Assembly: GCA_965229445.1 (NCBI GenBank)
Contig: OZ245876.1
Location: 1,860,001 to 1,924,000 of the forward strand
Origin: Owenweeksia sp965229445
Lineage (GTDB): Bacteria; Bacteroidota; Bacteroidia; Flavobacteriales; Schleiferiaceae
Length of the DNA stretch: 64,000 nt
Direction: 5' to 3'
In this document: positions 9,520 to 17,910 of the stretch, in pieces
Numbering within the stretch: the first letter of the stretch is position 1
Layout: each line of letters opens with the position of its first letter
Notes under the pieces: generated by a model
The model's input: the letters and a program-made list of their open reading frames with translations, nothing else
Databases searched by the model: none
Told to the model about the DNA's origin: nothing
Position numbers and translations under genes: made by a program

Positions 9520-10581
9520 ATGATAATCGTCGGATTAAATACTAACAGATTAAGAGCTATCATTTTGATGGCATGTTTGATCAGCTCTGGTTTCGTTCTT
9601 AATGCACAGCAGAAAAAGGCGGTTCTATTTCTCGGAAATAGCTATACCAACTACAACAATCTACCTCAGATGTTGGCTGATTTGGCTCTGAGCTTGGGGG
9701 ATACAGTGGTTTTTAATAGCAATACCCCAGGAGGTTATACTTTAGAAGGGCACAGTACAAATGCTACTAGTCAAACCCTGATTAGTCAAGGCTACTGGGA
9801 CTATGTGATTCTTCAAGATCAAAGTCAACGACCTTCATTGCCAGATACCCTGGTGTCAAAACTGTGTATTCCATACTCCGTTCAGTTGTCGCAACAGATT
9901 AGAGCGGCCAACCCGGCTGGCACAATCATGTTTTATATGACCTGGGGAAGAAAAAATGGAGATGCAAGCAACTGCAGTTGGTGGCCAATTGTTTGTACTT
10001 ACGGTGGAATGCAATCCATTCTTCGCAAGAATTACTTATTAATGGCAGATACCAATATGGCTCAGGTTAGTCCAGTTGGAGCGGTGTGGAGAGATATTAG
10101 AAAAAACGCACCTGGCATAGACCTTTACGCTTTTGATGGCAGTCATCCCAGTCTAGCCGGTACCTATCTTGCAGCATGTACATTTTATACCAGCATTTTT
10201 CACCGGAGCCCGGCTGGAGGTTTTTTCCCTCAGGCTATTGATGCCAATGTGGCGGCTCTTATCCAGGATCAGGCATATAAAACGGCATTTGATAGCTTGT
10301 TGGTTTGGGGAATTACAACCAATCTTCATAATAATGAGAAGAGTTCAAGCTTTATGATCCTTTATCCTAATCCTGTTAACGATCATCTAAATGTTAGTTA
10401 CACAGGATTAGCTGCAGGTCCATTTTCATACAGGATAATAAATTCACTTGGCATGGTTATGAAAACAGGCTTTAGTGATAGGAATATAGTTGTGGATAAT
10501 CTAAGGGATGGGGTTTACATATTACAAATTGAAATGGAGGGTGAGGTTTTGCAGGAAGTGTTTGTGAAGGGTAAGGATTAG
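9520..10581 (+). CDS. Secreted SGNH/GDSL-type hydrolase with T9SS sorting domain
   Basis: A 353-residue exported protein. After a signal peptide (cleavage about VLNAQ) comes an SGNH-hydrolase-like domain: block I FLGNSYTNYNNLP carries the nucleophile Ser, block III-like ILQDQSQRP follows, and the C-terminal DGSHPSLAG supplies the Asp-x-x-His pair. It resembles DUF4886-like esterase/lipase domains acting on acyl or acetyl esters. The last 75 residues (ILYPNPVNDHLNVSY onward) are a type IX secretion sorting domain, so the enzyme should work outside the cell or on its surface. The ATG begins one base after the KAS III stop, indicating translational coupling. Substrate unknown. Confidence 0.8.
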   Translation: MIIVGLNTNRLRAIILMACLISSGFVLNAQQKKAVLFLGNSYTNYNNLPQMLADLALSLGDTVVFNSNTPGGYTLEGHSTNATSQTLISQGYWDYVILQDQSQRPSLPDTLVSKLCIPYSVQLSQQIRAANPAGTIMFYMTWGRKNGDASNCSWWPIVCTYGGMQSILRKNYLLMADTNMAQVSPVGAVWRDIRKNAPGIDLYAFDGSHPSLAGTYLAACTFYTSIFHRSPAGGFFPQAIDANVAALIQDQAYKTAFDSLLVWGITTNLHNNEKSSSFMILYPNPVNDHLNVSYTGLAAGPFSYRIINSLGMVMKTGFSDRNIVVDNLRDGVYILQIEMEGEVLQEVFVKGKD

Positions 10582-10631
10582 ATTGTGGGGTGGAACTTGT
10601 GTAGCGCGTTAGCCGCAAAACCATGATACCA

Positions 10632-10676
10632 CCGATACAACCTTTGAGGTTTAGTAAACCTCAAAGGTTGTATCGG
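10632..10676. repeat. Dispersed palindrome, copy 1 (arm type A)
   Basis: A 45-bp perfect inverted repeat. Each arm reads CCGATACAACCTTTGAGGTT or its complement, the loop centre is AGT, and CCTTTGAGG comes first, CCTCAAAGG second. It starts 51 bp after the SGNH hydrolase stop. Confidence 0.9.
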
Positions 10677-10900
10677 GAATTATTCTATTACCGACGAATT
10701 CATTAAAACTAGAACTCCTAAACGTACTGTAAGTCTGAATTTTCGTTAACTTAACGGAAACTTAAATGAATCAATTGGACTATTCGTAGTTGAATATTGA
10801 CAGGAAGAGGTATGCTCTTGTTTAACTTTTTGCGCATTTTCAAAGAGTGTTTAGTATATCATTCCAACGGATTTTGTGATAAATAGACGGAAATTACCAT

Positions 10901-10939
10901 GTTCAACCTCAAAGGTTTTAGAAACCTTTGAGGTTGAAC
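10901..10939. repeat. Dispersed palindrome, copy 2 (arm type B)
   Basis: A perfect 18+3+18 inverted repeat with CCTCAAAGG in the left arm and CCTTTGAGG in the right arm, the mirror arrangement of copy 1. It lies 8 bp past the stop of the minus-strand membrane protein gene. Confidence 0.9.
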
Positions 10940-10946
10940 CAATGAA

Positions 10947-13196
10947 CTAGTTTATTCTAGAATCAGCATAAACCCTCAATCGCAATTGCCGAAGCTCAAC
11001 CACCGATGATTCGGGATTCCAAATAAACAGCTTCAGCTTGGCGTGCGAATGGGAATCAAACTCCGTTAAGTCCAGCTCCCATAATCCCCGAAAATAGTTC
11101 CACTCATACTCATTGATCACAAAGTCTGAGAGCCTTTTTTGCTGCCAGAGCATGCTCTCACCATTCTTCTCCAGGCTTAGCACAGCAACAGCCTTGTTAT
11201 GCCGTTCCGTTTTGATCCATGTCTCAAGATCCAGCGCCAGCCTGGAGGCATTGTTAGACTGAATAATGCTATCAATATTACTTTGCCAAACCGGATGATA
11301 CTCATTTTCAGCAAGCATTACCGGTTTTTGATGTTGTTGAACAAGTTCTGAAATCAAAATCCTGAACGGATTCTCACTTCTGTTGTCAACTACAGATATT
11401 GAATCAAAATTGGTCTTTTGATTTTGGAAATATGAGAGCAAGGGCGCATCTATATCAATATCTTCAAACTGATAGGGAATATTTTGCTCAACCAAATCAA
11501 GCCTGGAGGTTCTAAATTGCACCGCAACCACTTTATCGGGAAACCTTCTGGTATCCCAATCCATAACCAAAGGATTAATCCACAGGCCATCCCGAGCATT
11601 TTTTGGCACTATTTTATAGCTCAGAATACTAAGATCTTCCAACTGGTAGTAGATAAACACCTCCCCAGCTTTGTAGAATAAGCTTCTAATTTTACCCAAT
11701 AAGCTAGGTTGAATATGTACCCTTAGTCTTTGAAGCTTTTGGCTCTTTTTTGGCACTGGTATCCACTGGTTCCAGCTGGTAGTTTTCTCAGGCTTCGTAG
11801 AAATTGAGATTTCAGCATGCTGATTATTTCTGCTCAACAACAGGAACCGGTCCATGGATTTCACTACTGAGTATCGATTAAGTATTTCTAAAATGGTTTG
11901 GGGTTCGTCATTCAAAAGATAGCGCCCATCAATGCCACTCATATTCTCCTGATAACGAGATTGATACAATTTATCTATCTCCCATAACAAATATTTTGGG
12001 GCTTGTTCAGATTTAAAGTGTTCTTTGTTTTGACTATCGAGCCATGAACTATAAGCAGCATAACTTTGAAGCACCGGTCGCGCCCGCCAGTTTAATGCAT
12101 TGGCAGGAACAACTGAATAATCCCAGGGATATACATCGACCGTTTGACGGCTTATTGCTGCCAGCATATCGTCCGGAAGTTTATTTACGGAACAACGCTT
12201 TTGAGATAATTCTAAATAGTCCGATTTGTAGGTTATAAAATCTGAAAACTGTTCAGCAAGATTATCAGGAGTCCATAAATCAATGTCAAATTCCTCATAT
12301 GCTTCAACCTGATGGAAATTGATGTAAAAAGCCAAACATCCCATGAGTAAAGAAACAGAAGCCAAGCGATGTAAACCTCTGAAATACAGAAAGCTAAATA
12401 AGGTAACAAGAAGTATTAATCTAAGGAACTGTCCCGCATGAAACATATCCTGCCTAGACATGCCATGTTTCCATCCTGCGAACAAAAGTGGCAGTACCAG
12501 AAGATAAAAGAAGAAGACCCGCTTCTTTTTCCAAATAAGCCATGGTAGTAAGGATAGCCCAATAAAAACAGAAAGTACCCACCAATTGTTATTTGGATAA
12601 TAACTTACTGCAATGGAATTATCTCCTGCTAATTGTGAAATACCAAAAAAGTAATGGGGCAATCCCGATAGGTCTGCAAACATGAGCCAGTAGACCAAAA
12701 GAATTGATAAGAGCAAACAACCTACGCCAACAATCAGAAACCAGATTTTCCTAGTTACTATTAAGCTAATTACCAGCAAGCTAAGACACAGTATTAGGGA
12801 GAGGATGCCTACATAAGACTTTATGAATAAACTGATGGCTACTAAAGGAATATACCATAGGCTATGATGCCACTTCCCGGATTGAATAGAATTTGCAAAG
12901 GCCAGCATCAATACGGCAATAATCAGCAGTTGAAGGTTTACGACCGCCAGGATTAACCAGAGAATAACCGGAGCAAGTACCAGGCCTTGTCTTTGGTTCT
13001 TCACCAAATGGTAAATGTTGATCGAGAGCAAGCCAGCGAGCAGCACATGAAATCCCATGGCGATTTCCAAATTGAAACCTATGGGTACAGGATACATCAC
13101 AAAAGCCAGCGGACCATGCGGAAATATGATGTGCTCACTCCCTTTTAATCCACTATTAAACAGGTAGTTGAATACCCAGGTGATAGAGCCATCCAC
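10947..13196 (-). CDS. Polytopic membrane protein, N-terminus disturbed
   Basis: At least 749 residues: about ten hydrophobic helices in the first 330 residues, then a long soluble C-terminal half rich in beta-strand-like sequence. The motif DGSITWVFNYLF followed by HIIFPHGPLAFV resembles a family of uncharacterised membrane proteins that carry D-(P/G)-S-W-x(4)-NYLF and (F/Y)-x-YGPLGF near the N-terminus. The first possible start in this reading is a GTG at 13194-13196, yet the same frame stays open for 45 more codons to 13334 and encodes a convincing first membrane helix (RIYALFSLLAIAVSWPDF). No ATG or TTG occurs in that extension, which ends beside a palindromic repeat. The gene may be truncated or use a rare start. 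Function unknown. Confidence 0.7.
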   Translation of the reverse strand: MDGSITWVFNYLFNSGLKGSEHIIFPHGPLAFVMYPVPIGFNLEIAMGFHVLLAGLLSINIYHLVKNQRQGLVLAPVILWLILAVVNLQLLIIAVLMLAFANSIQSGKWHHSLWYIPLVAISLFIKSYVGILSLILCLSLLVISLIVTRKIWFLIVGVGCLLLSILLVYWLMFADLSGLPHYFFGISQLAGDNSIAVSYYPNNNWWVLSVFIGLSLLPWLIWKKKRVFFFYLLVLPLLFAGWKHGMSRQDMFHAGQFLRLILLVTLFSFLYFRGLHRLASVSLLMGCLAFYINFHQVEAYEEFDIDLWTPDNLAEQFSDFITYKSDYLELSQKRCSVNKLPDDMLAAISRQTVDVYPWDYSVVPANALNWRARPVLQSYAAYSSWLDSQNKEHFKSEQAPKYLLWEIDKLYQSRYQENMSGIDGRYLLNDEPQTILEILNRYSVVKSMDRFLLLSRNNQHAEISISTKPEKTTSWNQWIPVPKKSQKLQRLRVHIQPSLLGKIRSLFYKAGEVFIYYQLEDLSILSYKIVPKNARDGLWINPLVMDWDTRRFPDKVVAVQFRTSRLDLVEQNIPYQFEDIDIDAPLLSYFQNQKTNFDSISVVDNRSENPFRILISELVQQHQKPVMLAENEYHPVWQSNIDSIIQSNNASRLALDLETWIKTERHNKAVAVLSLEKNGESMLWQQKRLSDFVINEYEWNYFRGLWELDLTEFDSHSHAKLKLFIWNPESSVVELRQLRLRVYADSRIN

Positions 13197-13336
13197 CCCC
13201 GGTTCATAATAGGGTGAAAAATCTGGCCAGCTTACGGCGATGGCCAGTAAACTGAAGAGTGCATAAATTCGCCGGCTATTATATCGAAAGAATTTTTTGA
13301 TACCTATAAGTTGACTGGAGAAAGGTAAGAATCAAA

Positions 13337-13371
13337 ACAACCTTTGAGGTCTATTAGACCTCAAAGGTTGT
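13337..13371. repeat. Dispersed palindrome, copy 3 (arm type A)
   Basis: A 35-bp inverted repeat with CCTTTGAGG first and CCTCAAAGG second, centred on a single T. It lies 15 bp past the 3' end of the minus-strand tRNA-Leu and 2 bp from the stop that closes the open extension of the membrane protein gene. Confidence 0.9.
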
Positions 13372-13386
13372 ATAAGAATGAAGTTG

Positions 13387-13468
13387 TGCGCACGAGAGGA
13401 TTTGAACCTCCACACCCTAAAGTACTGCCTTCTGAGGACAGCGCGTCTACCAATTCCGCCACGTGCGC
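13387..13468 (-). tRNA. tRNA-Leu (anticodon CAG)
   Basis: An 82-nt tRNA without encoded CCA. The acceptor stem GCGCACG pairs with CGTGCGC, discriminator A. The D arm has the class II GGCGGAATTGGTAGACGC sequence, the anticodon stem CTGTC/GGCAG closes the loop CTCAGAA giving CAG, a variable arm follows, and the T arm contains GGTTCAAATCC. The long variable arm and D-loop confirm leucine. Confidence 0.96.
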
Positions 13469-13631
13469 TTAAATTAGGTGTGCAAATATAATTATAGACT
13501 AATTCTCACTACGGTACGAATCCAATATTAATTAGAATCTATGGGCGCAATAGGTTCAATGTCGTTCTAATCAAATAAATTTCAAGCTTTTCACAATATT
13601 TGTCTGATATTTATGGCAATAACTTCTCATT

Positions 13632-14996
13632 ATGACCAAGTACATACTTTCTATCTTCTTCTGTCTAAGTCTTCTCTCAACCAAAGCTTCACACTTAATG
13701 GGTGGAGAAATAACGGTAAGCGTTGATAGCAATAACAATGCATACTTTCTTCTTAAACTCTATCGGGATGTCAATGGTATTGGGTTACCCGGATCTGCCA
13801 ATTTAAGTGTGTCGGCACCAAACGGTTCCAATTTTACAGTGGCTCTAAATCGCAGTAAAACCAGTCTTATTCAGGGAGCATACCCCTCTGAAGCTAATTT
13901 CTATGAAGGAAATGTTCAATTAATGCAAAACGGTATGTTCACAGCAGTTTATTCCACATGCTGTAGAAACGGAAGTATTGTGAACCTTGGAAATCCGGGC
14001 AGCGATGCATTTTACGTCAGCACCACTTTCTCTTCTTTTCAATCTAACACCAACAGCACTCCGGTATTTCTTAATCTACCCGTAATCACCTTTCCAATTG
14101 ATAGTATATGGACCTATAATCCCATGCCCTTTGATGCTGAAGGTGACTCCCTTTTCTGGCAGATAGACACTCCTATGGCTGCTGCCGGCCAGCATGTGAA
14201 TGGGTATACCACTCCTACGGCTAATGCCAATGGCCCCCTTTCCATGGATCCACAAACCGGGGTAATTAGCTGGTCCGCAGACCAATTAGGGAATTATCAG
14301 ATTGCTGTGATCGTAAGAGAATTTCGCAACGGTCAGCCCATTGGGTCCATTATCAGAGACATGCAGGTTACCGTCACAAATGATACTTCAGCCATGAGCC
14401 TTTCTGTGCCGGCAATCTCCAATCCGAATTCGCCAGTATCTATTCTGGCCAATGACCCTTACAGTTTGGATTTCGACCTCAGTGTGGCGGACACATCGGT
14501 AAATTTAAGCCTTGAAGCTTCTGGTGAGGCATTTGAATTAAATGGCACTAATGCCAAATTTGTCGTTACCAAACTTGCTACTAAAACTATCTCTGGCAAA
14601 TTTACCTGGACTCCCACCCCTAATGATGTTAGAGATGAGCCTTACGTTTTGGTGGTGAGAGCGAGTGATGAAAACTTCACCTACGATTATACCGTACAAC
14701 TTTTAGTACCATCATCAGTTAATCTACCGAAACTAATAAATCAGGGTCGCGGTTTGGTTTTGTACCCCAATCCAACCGATGGGAAATTCACCATGAATAC
14801 CAGAGGAATAGTGCCAGGAATCTACACCATTAGCATACGTGATATTACGGGTTCAGAGGTTTACCGAGGGCCGTCTCAAACATGGTTTAACGGAAAGAGT
14901 ACCAGTTTGGAAGGATTAAGTCTGCGGAAAGGTCAATACATGATTCGTTTAGAAGGAGAAGTGAATGTCTATCAGAATAAGTTGATTATCAAATAA
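13632..14996 (+). CDS. T9SS-exported surface protein with ASHLMGGEIT start
   Basis: A 454-residue secreted protein. The signal peptide ends at STKA and the mature chain opens with SHLMGGEIT, a start widely seen in large Bacteroidota surface proteins annotated as gliding-motility-associated. The middle is beta-rich with cadherin/Ig-like features (DAEGDSL, GVISWSADQLGNY, GKFTWTPTPND), suggesting tandem Ig-like modules. Residues about 375-454 (LYPNPTDGKF onward) are a type IX sorting domain. Probable role: adhesion or another surface function; no enzymatic motif seen. The gene is monocistronic, with a terminator at 15051-15075. Confidence 0.75.
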   Translation: MTKYILSIFFCLSLLSTKASHLMGGEITVSVDSNNNAYFLLKLYRDVNGIGLPGSANLSVSAPNGSNFTVALNRSKTSLIQGAYPSEANFYEGNVQLMQNGMFTAVYSTCCRNGSIVNLGNPGSDAFYVSTTFSSFQSNTNSTPVFLNLPVITFPIDSIWTYNPMPFDAEGDSLFWQIDTPMAAAGQHVNGYTTPTANANGPLSMDPQTGVISWSADQLGNYQIAVIVREFRNGQPIGSIIRDMQVTVTNDTSAMSLSVPAISNPNSPVSILANDPYSLDFDLSVADTSVNLSLEASGEAFELNGTNAKFVVTKLATKTISGKFTWTPTPNDVRDEPYVLVVRASDENFTYDYTVQLLVPSSVNLPKLINQGRGLVLYPNPTDGKFTMNTRGIVPGIYTISIRDITGSEVYRGPSQTWFNGKSTSLEGLSLRKGQYMIRLEGEVNVYQNKLIIK

Positions 14997-15050
14997 TTGA
15001 CCTGATAACCTTCTAAGCTTTTTGCGTCCATATTATGGCAAGTCTTTTTT

Positions 15051-15075
15051 AAACCCGGCCTGGTGTCGGGTTTTT
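15051..15075 (+). terminator. Intrinsic terminator
   Basis: Stem AAACCCG / CGGGTTT with a 9-base loop, followed by TTTTT, 54 bp after the stop of the surface protein gene and before the convergent glycosyltransferase gene. Confidence 0.75.
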
Positions 15076-15108
15076 CATTGGCCCTTCACCCAACGGCCTC
15101 ATGCAAAA

Positions 15109-16335
15109 TTAAATGCAATAGGGCTTATCACTTCGATCCATTTCCCGCAAGGCCAGCATCAATTCATAATGATTCTCAAACTCGAGATTCAACATTGTGT
15201 TGGCAGCCTCAAGGAGGCCCACATCATCAAAATAATTATCCCGCAACCAATGAACCAGTTTGAGCATTTTAAACCCATTCATCCAGAGCTTAAAGTTTTT
15301 TTTCGCGGAGGAGGGATTTGACGATCGCGCCCATAATTGCGACAAATCCTCATGCCAACCCAGGGCATGAATCGCTGATTCTATGGGATTAGAAGTGCTT
15401 TCTACCGCATTGACAACTTTCTCTAAGTCTTGGGCTATAAACCCCTTAATTAGTTTAAAAGTGTGTGGTGAATAAACGCGGTTGAACTCCTTTTTACCCG
15501 CCAGCATTTCTCCCATGGCCCTACCGGTACCAAAGGGAACACGGGCAGAAACCCGAGGTGAGGGGTAAACCACTACAGTGGATAAATCTTTAAAACCACC
15601 TTGTGGTATGAGTTTATGAAGAAAGTAAAAGTCCTCACCGGCCTTTTTTTTGTTCATCCCTCCTATTTTCCCATATACAGATGCCCGAACCGCCATTGAC
15701 GAACCTACGGTATGGAATGCGAAGGGATAGCCAATATGCCGGAGTGCCTGAACATAGTAGCGAAGCCATATTTCATATCGAAGAATTTGTTCCTTTTCTT
15801 TAAGATTGAGATTCTCCAGGGGATGTTCAAAATAGAGCGAAAGGCCATTTACTTCAGATTGTTCCACAGCTATTAGTTCAGAGAGATAATTCTCAGAAAC
15901 CGTACAATCTGCATCCAAACAAACGATTAACCCATCGCAATGATGCATCGCAAAACAGCTAAAAGCTGCATCCATGCCAATCTTACGGGCTAGTCCTACT
16001 CCGGCTTGTTTAGGTGGAAGTGCCAGGGCGGCAATTGCTTGGACCTTAATGCCATTTTCCAGGAGATGATTATGCCAATGCTTGTACTGGGCGGCATGCT
16101 TTTGTTGTAAGTCTGATGACACAGCATTGTTGAAAACAATAATGACCGAGACTTTATGGGGTTCAGCTTGGCATCTGCCTAAACTTTGCAGGCATTGTTC
16201 CAGGTCTTCATTATAGGCAGGAATAACTACTATTACCTTAGGATCAGCAGGTACGGAAAGCTGCGTGTGATACTGCTCATCCACCTTAAAACGAGTCTTA
16301 TAAAATTGGTAAGATGAGCATATTTCCGCCCTCAT
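15109..16335 (-). CDS. Family 2 glycosyltransferase
   Basis: A cytoplasmic or membrane-associated GT-A fold enzyme of about 408 residues. The nucleotide-binding opening VIVVIPAYNED, the DxD-type metal site LDADC and the acceptor-side motif AGEDFYF are all present, in the order expected for GT2. It lacks obvious membrane helices. I place the start at the ATG 16333-16335; a TTG at 16357-16359 would add eight residues and is blocked upstream by a stop. It is divergent from miaE with a very short shared promoter region. Donor and acceptor cannot be deduced; no other polysaccharide genes adjoin it. Confidence 0.85.
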   Translation of the reverse strand: MRAEICSSYQFYKTRFKVDEQYHTQLSVPADPKVIVVIPAYNEDLEQCLQSLGRCQAEPHKVSVIIVFNNAVSSDLQQKHAAQYKHWHNHLLENGIKVQAIAALALPPKQAGVGLARKIGMDAAFSCFAMHHCDGLIVCLDADCTVSENYLSELIAVEQSEVNGLSLYFEHPLENLNLKEKEQILRYEIWLRYYVQALRHIGYPFAFHTVGSSMAVRASVYGKIGGMNKKKAGEDFYFLHKLIPQGGFKDLSTVVVYPSPRVSARVPFGTGRAMGEMLAGKKEFNRVYSPHTFKLIKGFIAQDLEKVVNAVESTSNPIESAIHALGWHEDLSQLWARSSNPSSAKKNFKLWMNGFKMLKLVHWLRDNYFDDVGLLEAANTMLNLEFENHYELMLALREMDRSDKPYCI

Positions 16336-16366
16336 AAAATCATGATCTTCGTTCGACAAGAGTAAC

Positions 16367-16374
16367 TAATTTTG
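16367..16374 (+). promoter_or_regulatory. Bacteroidota-type -7 element upstream of miaE
   Basis: TAATTTTG matches the Bacteroidota -7 consensus TAnnTTTG and ends 15 bp before the ATG at 16390. The matching -33 TTTG element is not clear, so this rests on one box and position. Confidence 0.35.
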
Positions 16375-16389
16375 TCACAAATATTAAAG

Positions 16390-16977
16390 ATGACGTTAAG
16401 TGAATTGAGTCTTAAAGTCAAATCTACCAAGGAGTGGATTCATACTGTTCTGGATAACTTTGATCATTTCCTGGCCGATCACGCGGATGCAGAAAGAAAA
16501 GCATCTAGTATGGCGATGAGTTTTGTTGCTAAGTATCCGGATCGCACAGAAATCATTCCTGAACTTATTCACACCGGTATTGAAGAGTTGGAACATTTCC
16601 GACTGGTTTACCGGATTATGGAACAACGGGGAATTCGGTTAAATCATTCTATTGGAGAAGATCAATATGTGAAAGCCCTGTTAAAACAATGCCATTCAGA
16701 CCGTGAAAAGCGCTTTCGCGATCGCTTGATCATTGCGTCCATTGTTGAGAACCGCGGCTTTGAGCGGTTCAAGATGGTTAGTGATCATATTCAAGATGAG
16801 GAACTTGCCAAGTTTTATCGCATGATATATGTTTCTGAAGCCAAACACGGTAATGTATTTGTCGAAATGGCACTTAACTACTTTGATGAAGCAGAGGTAA
16901 TTAAGAGGTGGGAGGAATTGGCCGATGTTGAAGCGGAAATAATGGCAAAGCTCCCTACCAGGCCCACCTTGCATTAA
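16390..16977 (+). CDS. miaE: tRNA-(ms2io6A)-hydroxylase MiaE-like
   Basis: A 195-residue four-helix-bundle di-iron protein. MiaE hydroxylates the isopentenyl side chain of 2-methylthio-N6-isopentenyladenosine at tRNA position 37, using O2. The iron-ligand pattern is visible in order: DHADAERKA, GIEELEHF (ExxH), VENRGFERF and SEAKHG (ExxH). The family phrase DEELAKFY is also present. The reading can be extended upstream only through a TTG, so the ATG at 16390 is preferred. It sits upstream of an MscS gene on the same strand with a 24-bp gap; no functional link is known. Ferritin-like relatives are the main alternative, but the motif set favours MiaE. Confidence 0.85.
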   Translation: MTLSELSLKVKSTKEWIHTVLDNFDHFLADHADAERKASSMAMSFVAKYPDRTEIIPELIHTGIEELEHFRLVYRIMEQRGIRLNHSIGEDQYVKALLKQCHSDREKRFRDRLIIASIVENRGFERFKMVSDHIQDEELAKFYRMIYVSEAKHGNVFVEMALNYFDEAEVIKRWEELADVEAEIMAKLPTRPTLH

Positions 16978-17001
16978 TAATTTTCTTAAAGGGTTCGAAA
17001 A

Positions 17002-17901
17002 ATGATTGTCTTAACTATATCGGAGGTGTTTCAGATGTTAAAGGTGTCTGATTGGGCGGTGGTCATAGTGATCTTGATAATAACTCTGTTGGCCGTCACC
17101 ATCACCCGCCGTTTGATGAATCGATTCATAAAATTGGCATCGGAAAAATTAAAGACGGATCCTACGCGGTACAAGTTCTTTAAGCACCTCCTTACTGCTA
17201 CTATCAGCATGGTGGGCATTGGCCTGGCGATTTATAGCATACCTACCTTAAAGGCCTTAGCCATATCGCTATTTGCCGGAGCTGGAATCATTGCGGTAAT
17301 CATTGGATTTGCCTCGCAAGCGGCCTTTTCCAATATCGTGAGTGGAATATTCATTGTCATTTTTAAACCCTTTCGAATCGGAGATCGCATCAATGTAGCT
17401 GGAGGTACGACCTATGCCGGTGTTGTAGAGGACATCACCTTGCGGCATACGGTTATCCGCAATTACGAAAACCGCATGATCATTATGCCAAATTCCGTTA
17501 TCAGTAACGAAACGGTAATAAACTCCAGTATTATCGATGAGCGCGTTTGCATGTGGTTTGAAGTGGGAATAAGTTATGATTCGGATATAGATCACGCCAT
17601 TAAGATCATCCAGGAAGAAGCGGAGGCGCATCCCAATCTCATCGACAATCGCAACGAACAGGAAAAAGCAGATGGGGTACCGCAGGTCGTGGTGAGAGTG
17701 ATGGGTTTTGGAGACTCATCCGTAAATCTCCGCGCCTGGCTTTGGGCAGCAGAACCACCAAAAGGATTTGTGATGACCAAAGATCTTTACCACTCCGTTA
17801 AAAAGAGGTTTGATAAGGAGGGAATTGAGATTCCTTTTCCTCATCGCACTCTGGTGTTTAAAAATCCAAAGGAACAGCAGCTCGGTGAAGGCCCAAAATA
17901 A
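17002..17901 (+). CDS. Small-conductance mechanosensitive channel (MscS family)
   Basis: A 299-residue inner-membrane channel that opens under membrane tension on hypo-osmotic shock. Three N-terminal helices are seen; the third, lining the pore, is A/G-rich and contains GFASQAAFSNIVSGI. The beta domain follows with FKPFRIGDRI and then the PNSVISNETVIN motif, typical of MscS. Length is near that of E. coli MscS (286). A Shine-Dalgarno-like GGAGG lies inside the coding start, so the first ATG at 17002 is assumed; a second ATG (residue 12) is possible. It ends 9 bp from the convergent macroglobulin gene. Confidence 0.92.
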   Translation: MIVLTISEVFQMLKVSDWAVVIVILIITLLAVTITRRLMNRFIKLASEKLKTDPTRYKFFKHLLTATISMVGIGLAIYSIPTLKALAISLFAGAGIIAVIIGFASQAAFSNIVSGIFIVIFKPFRIGDRINVAGGTTYAGVVEDITLRHTVIRNYENRMIIMPNSVISNETVINSSIIDERVCMWFEVGISYDSDIDHAIKIIQEEAEAHPNLIDNRNEQEKADGVPQVVVRVMGFGDSSVNLRAWLWAAEPPKGFVMTKDLYHSVKKRFDKEGIEIPFPHRTLVFKNPKEQQLGEGPK

Positions 17902-17910
17902 TAGCTTATT

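Larger units (their letters stand above)
10582..10946. other. Convergent intergenic region with two palindromic repeats
   Basis: A 365-bp gap between genes that point at each other. It contains two members of the dispersed CCTTTGAGG palindrome family (listed separately) and otherwise A/T-rich sequence without a supported gene. Confidence 0.6.
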
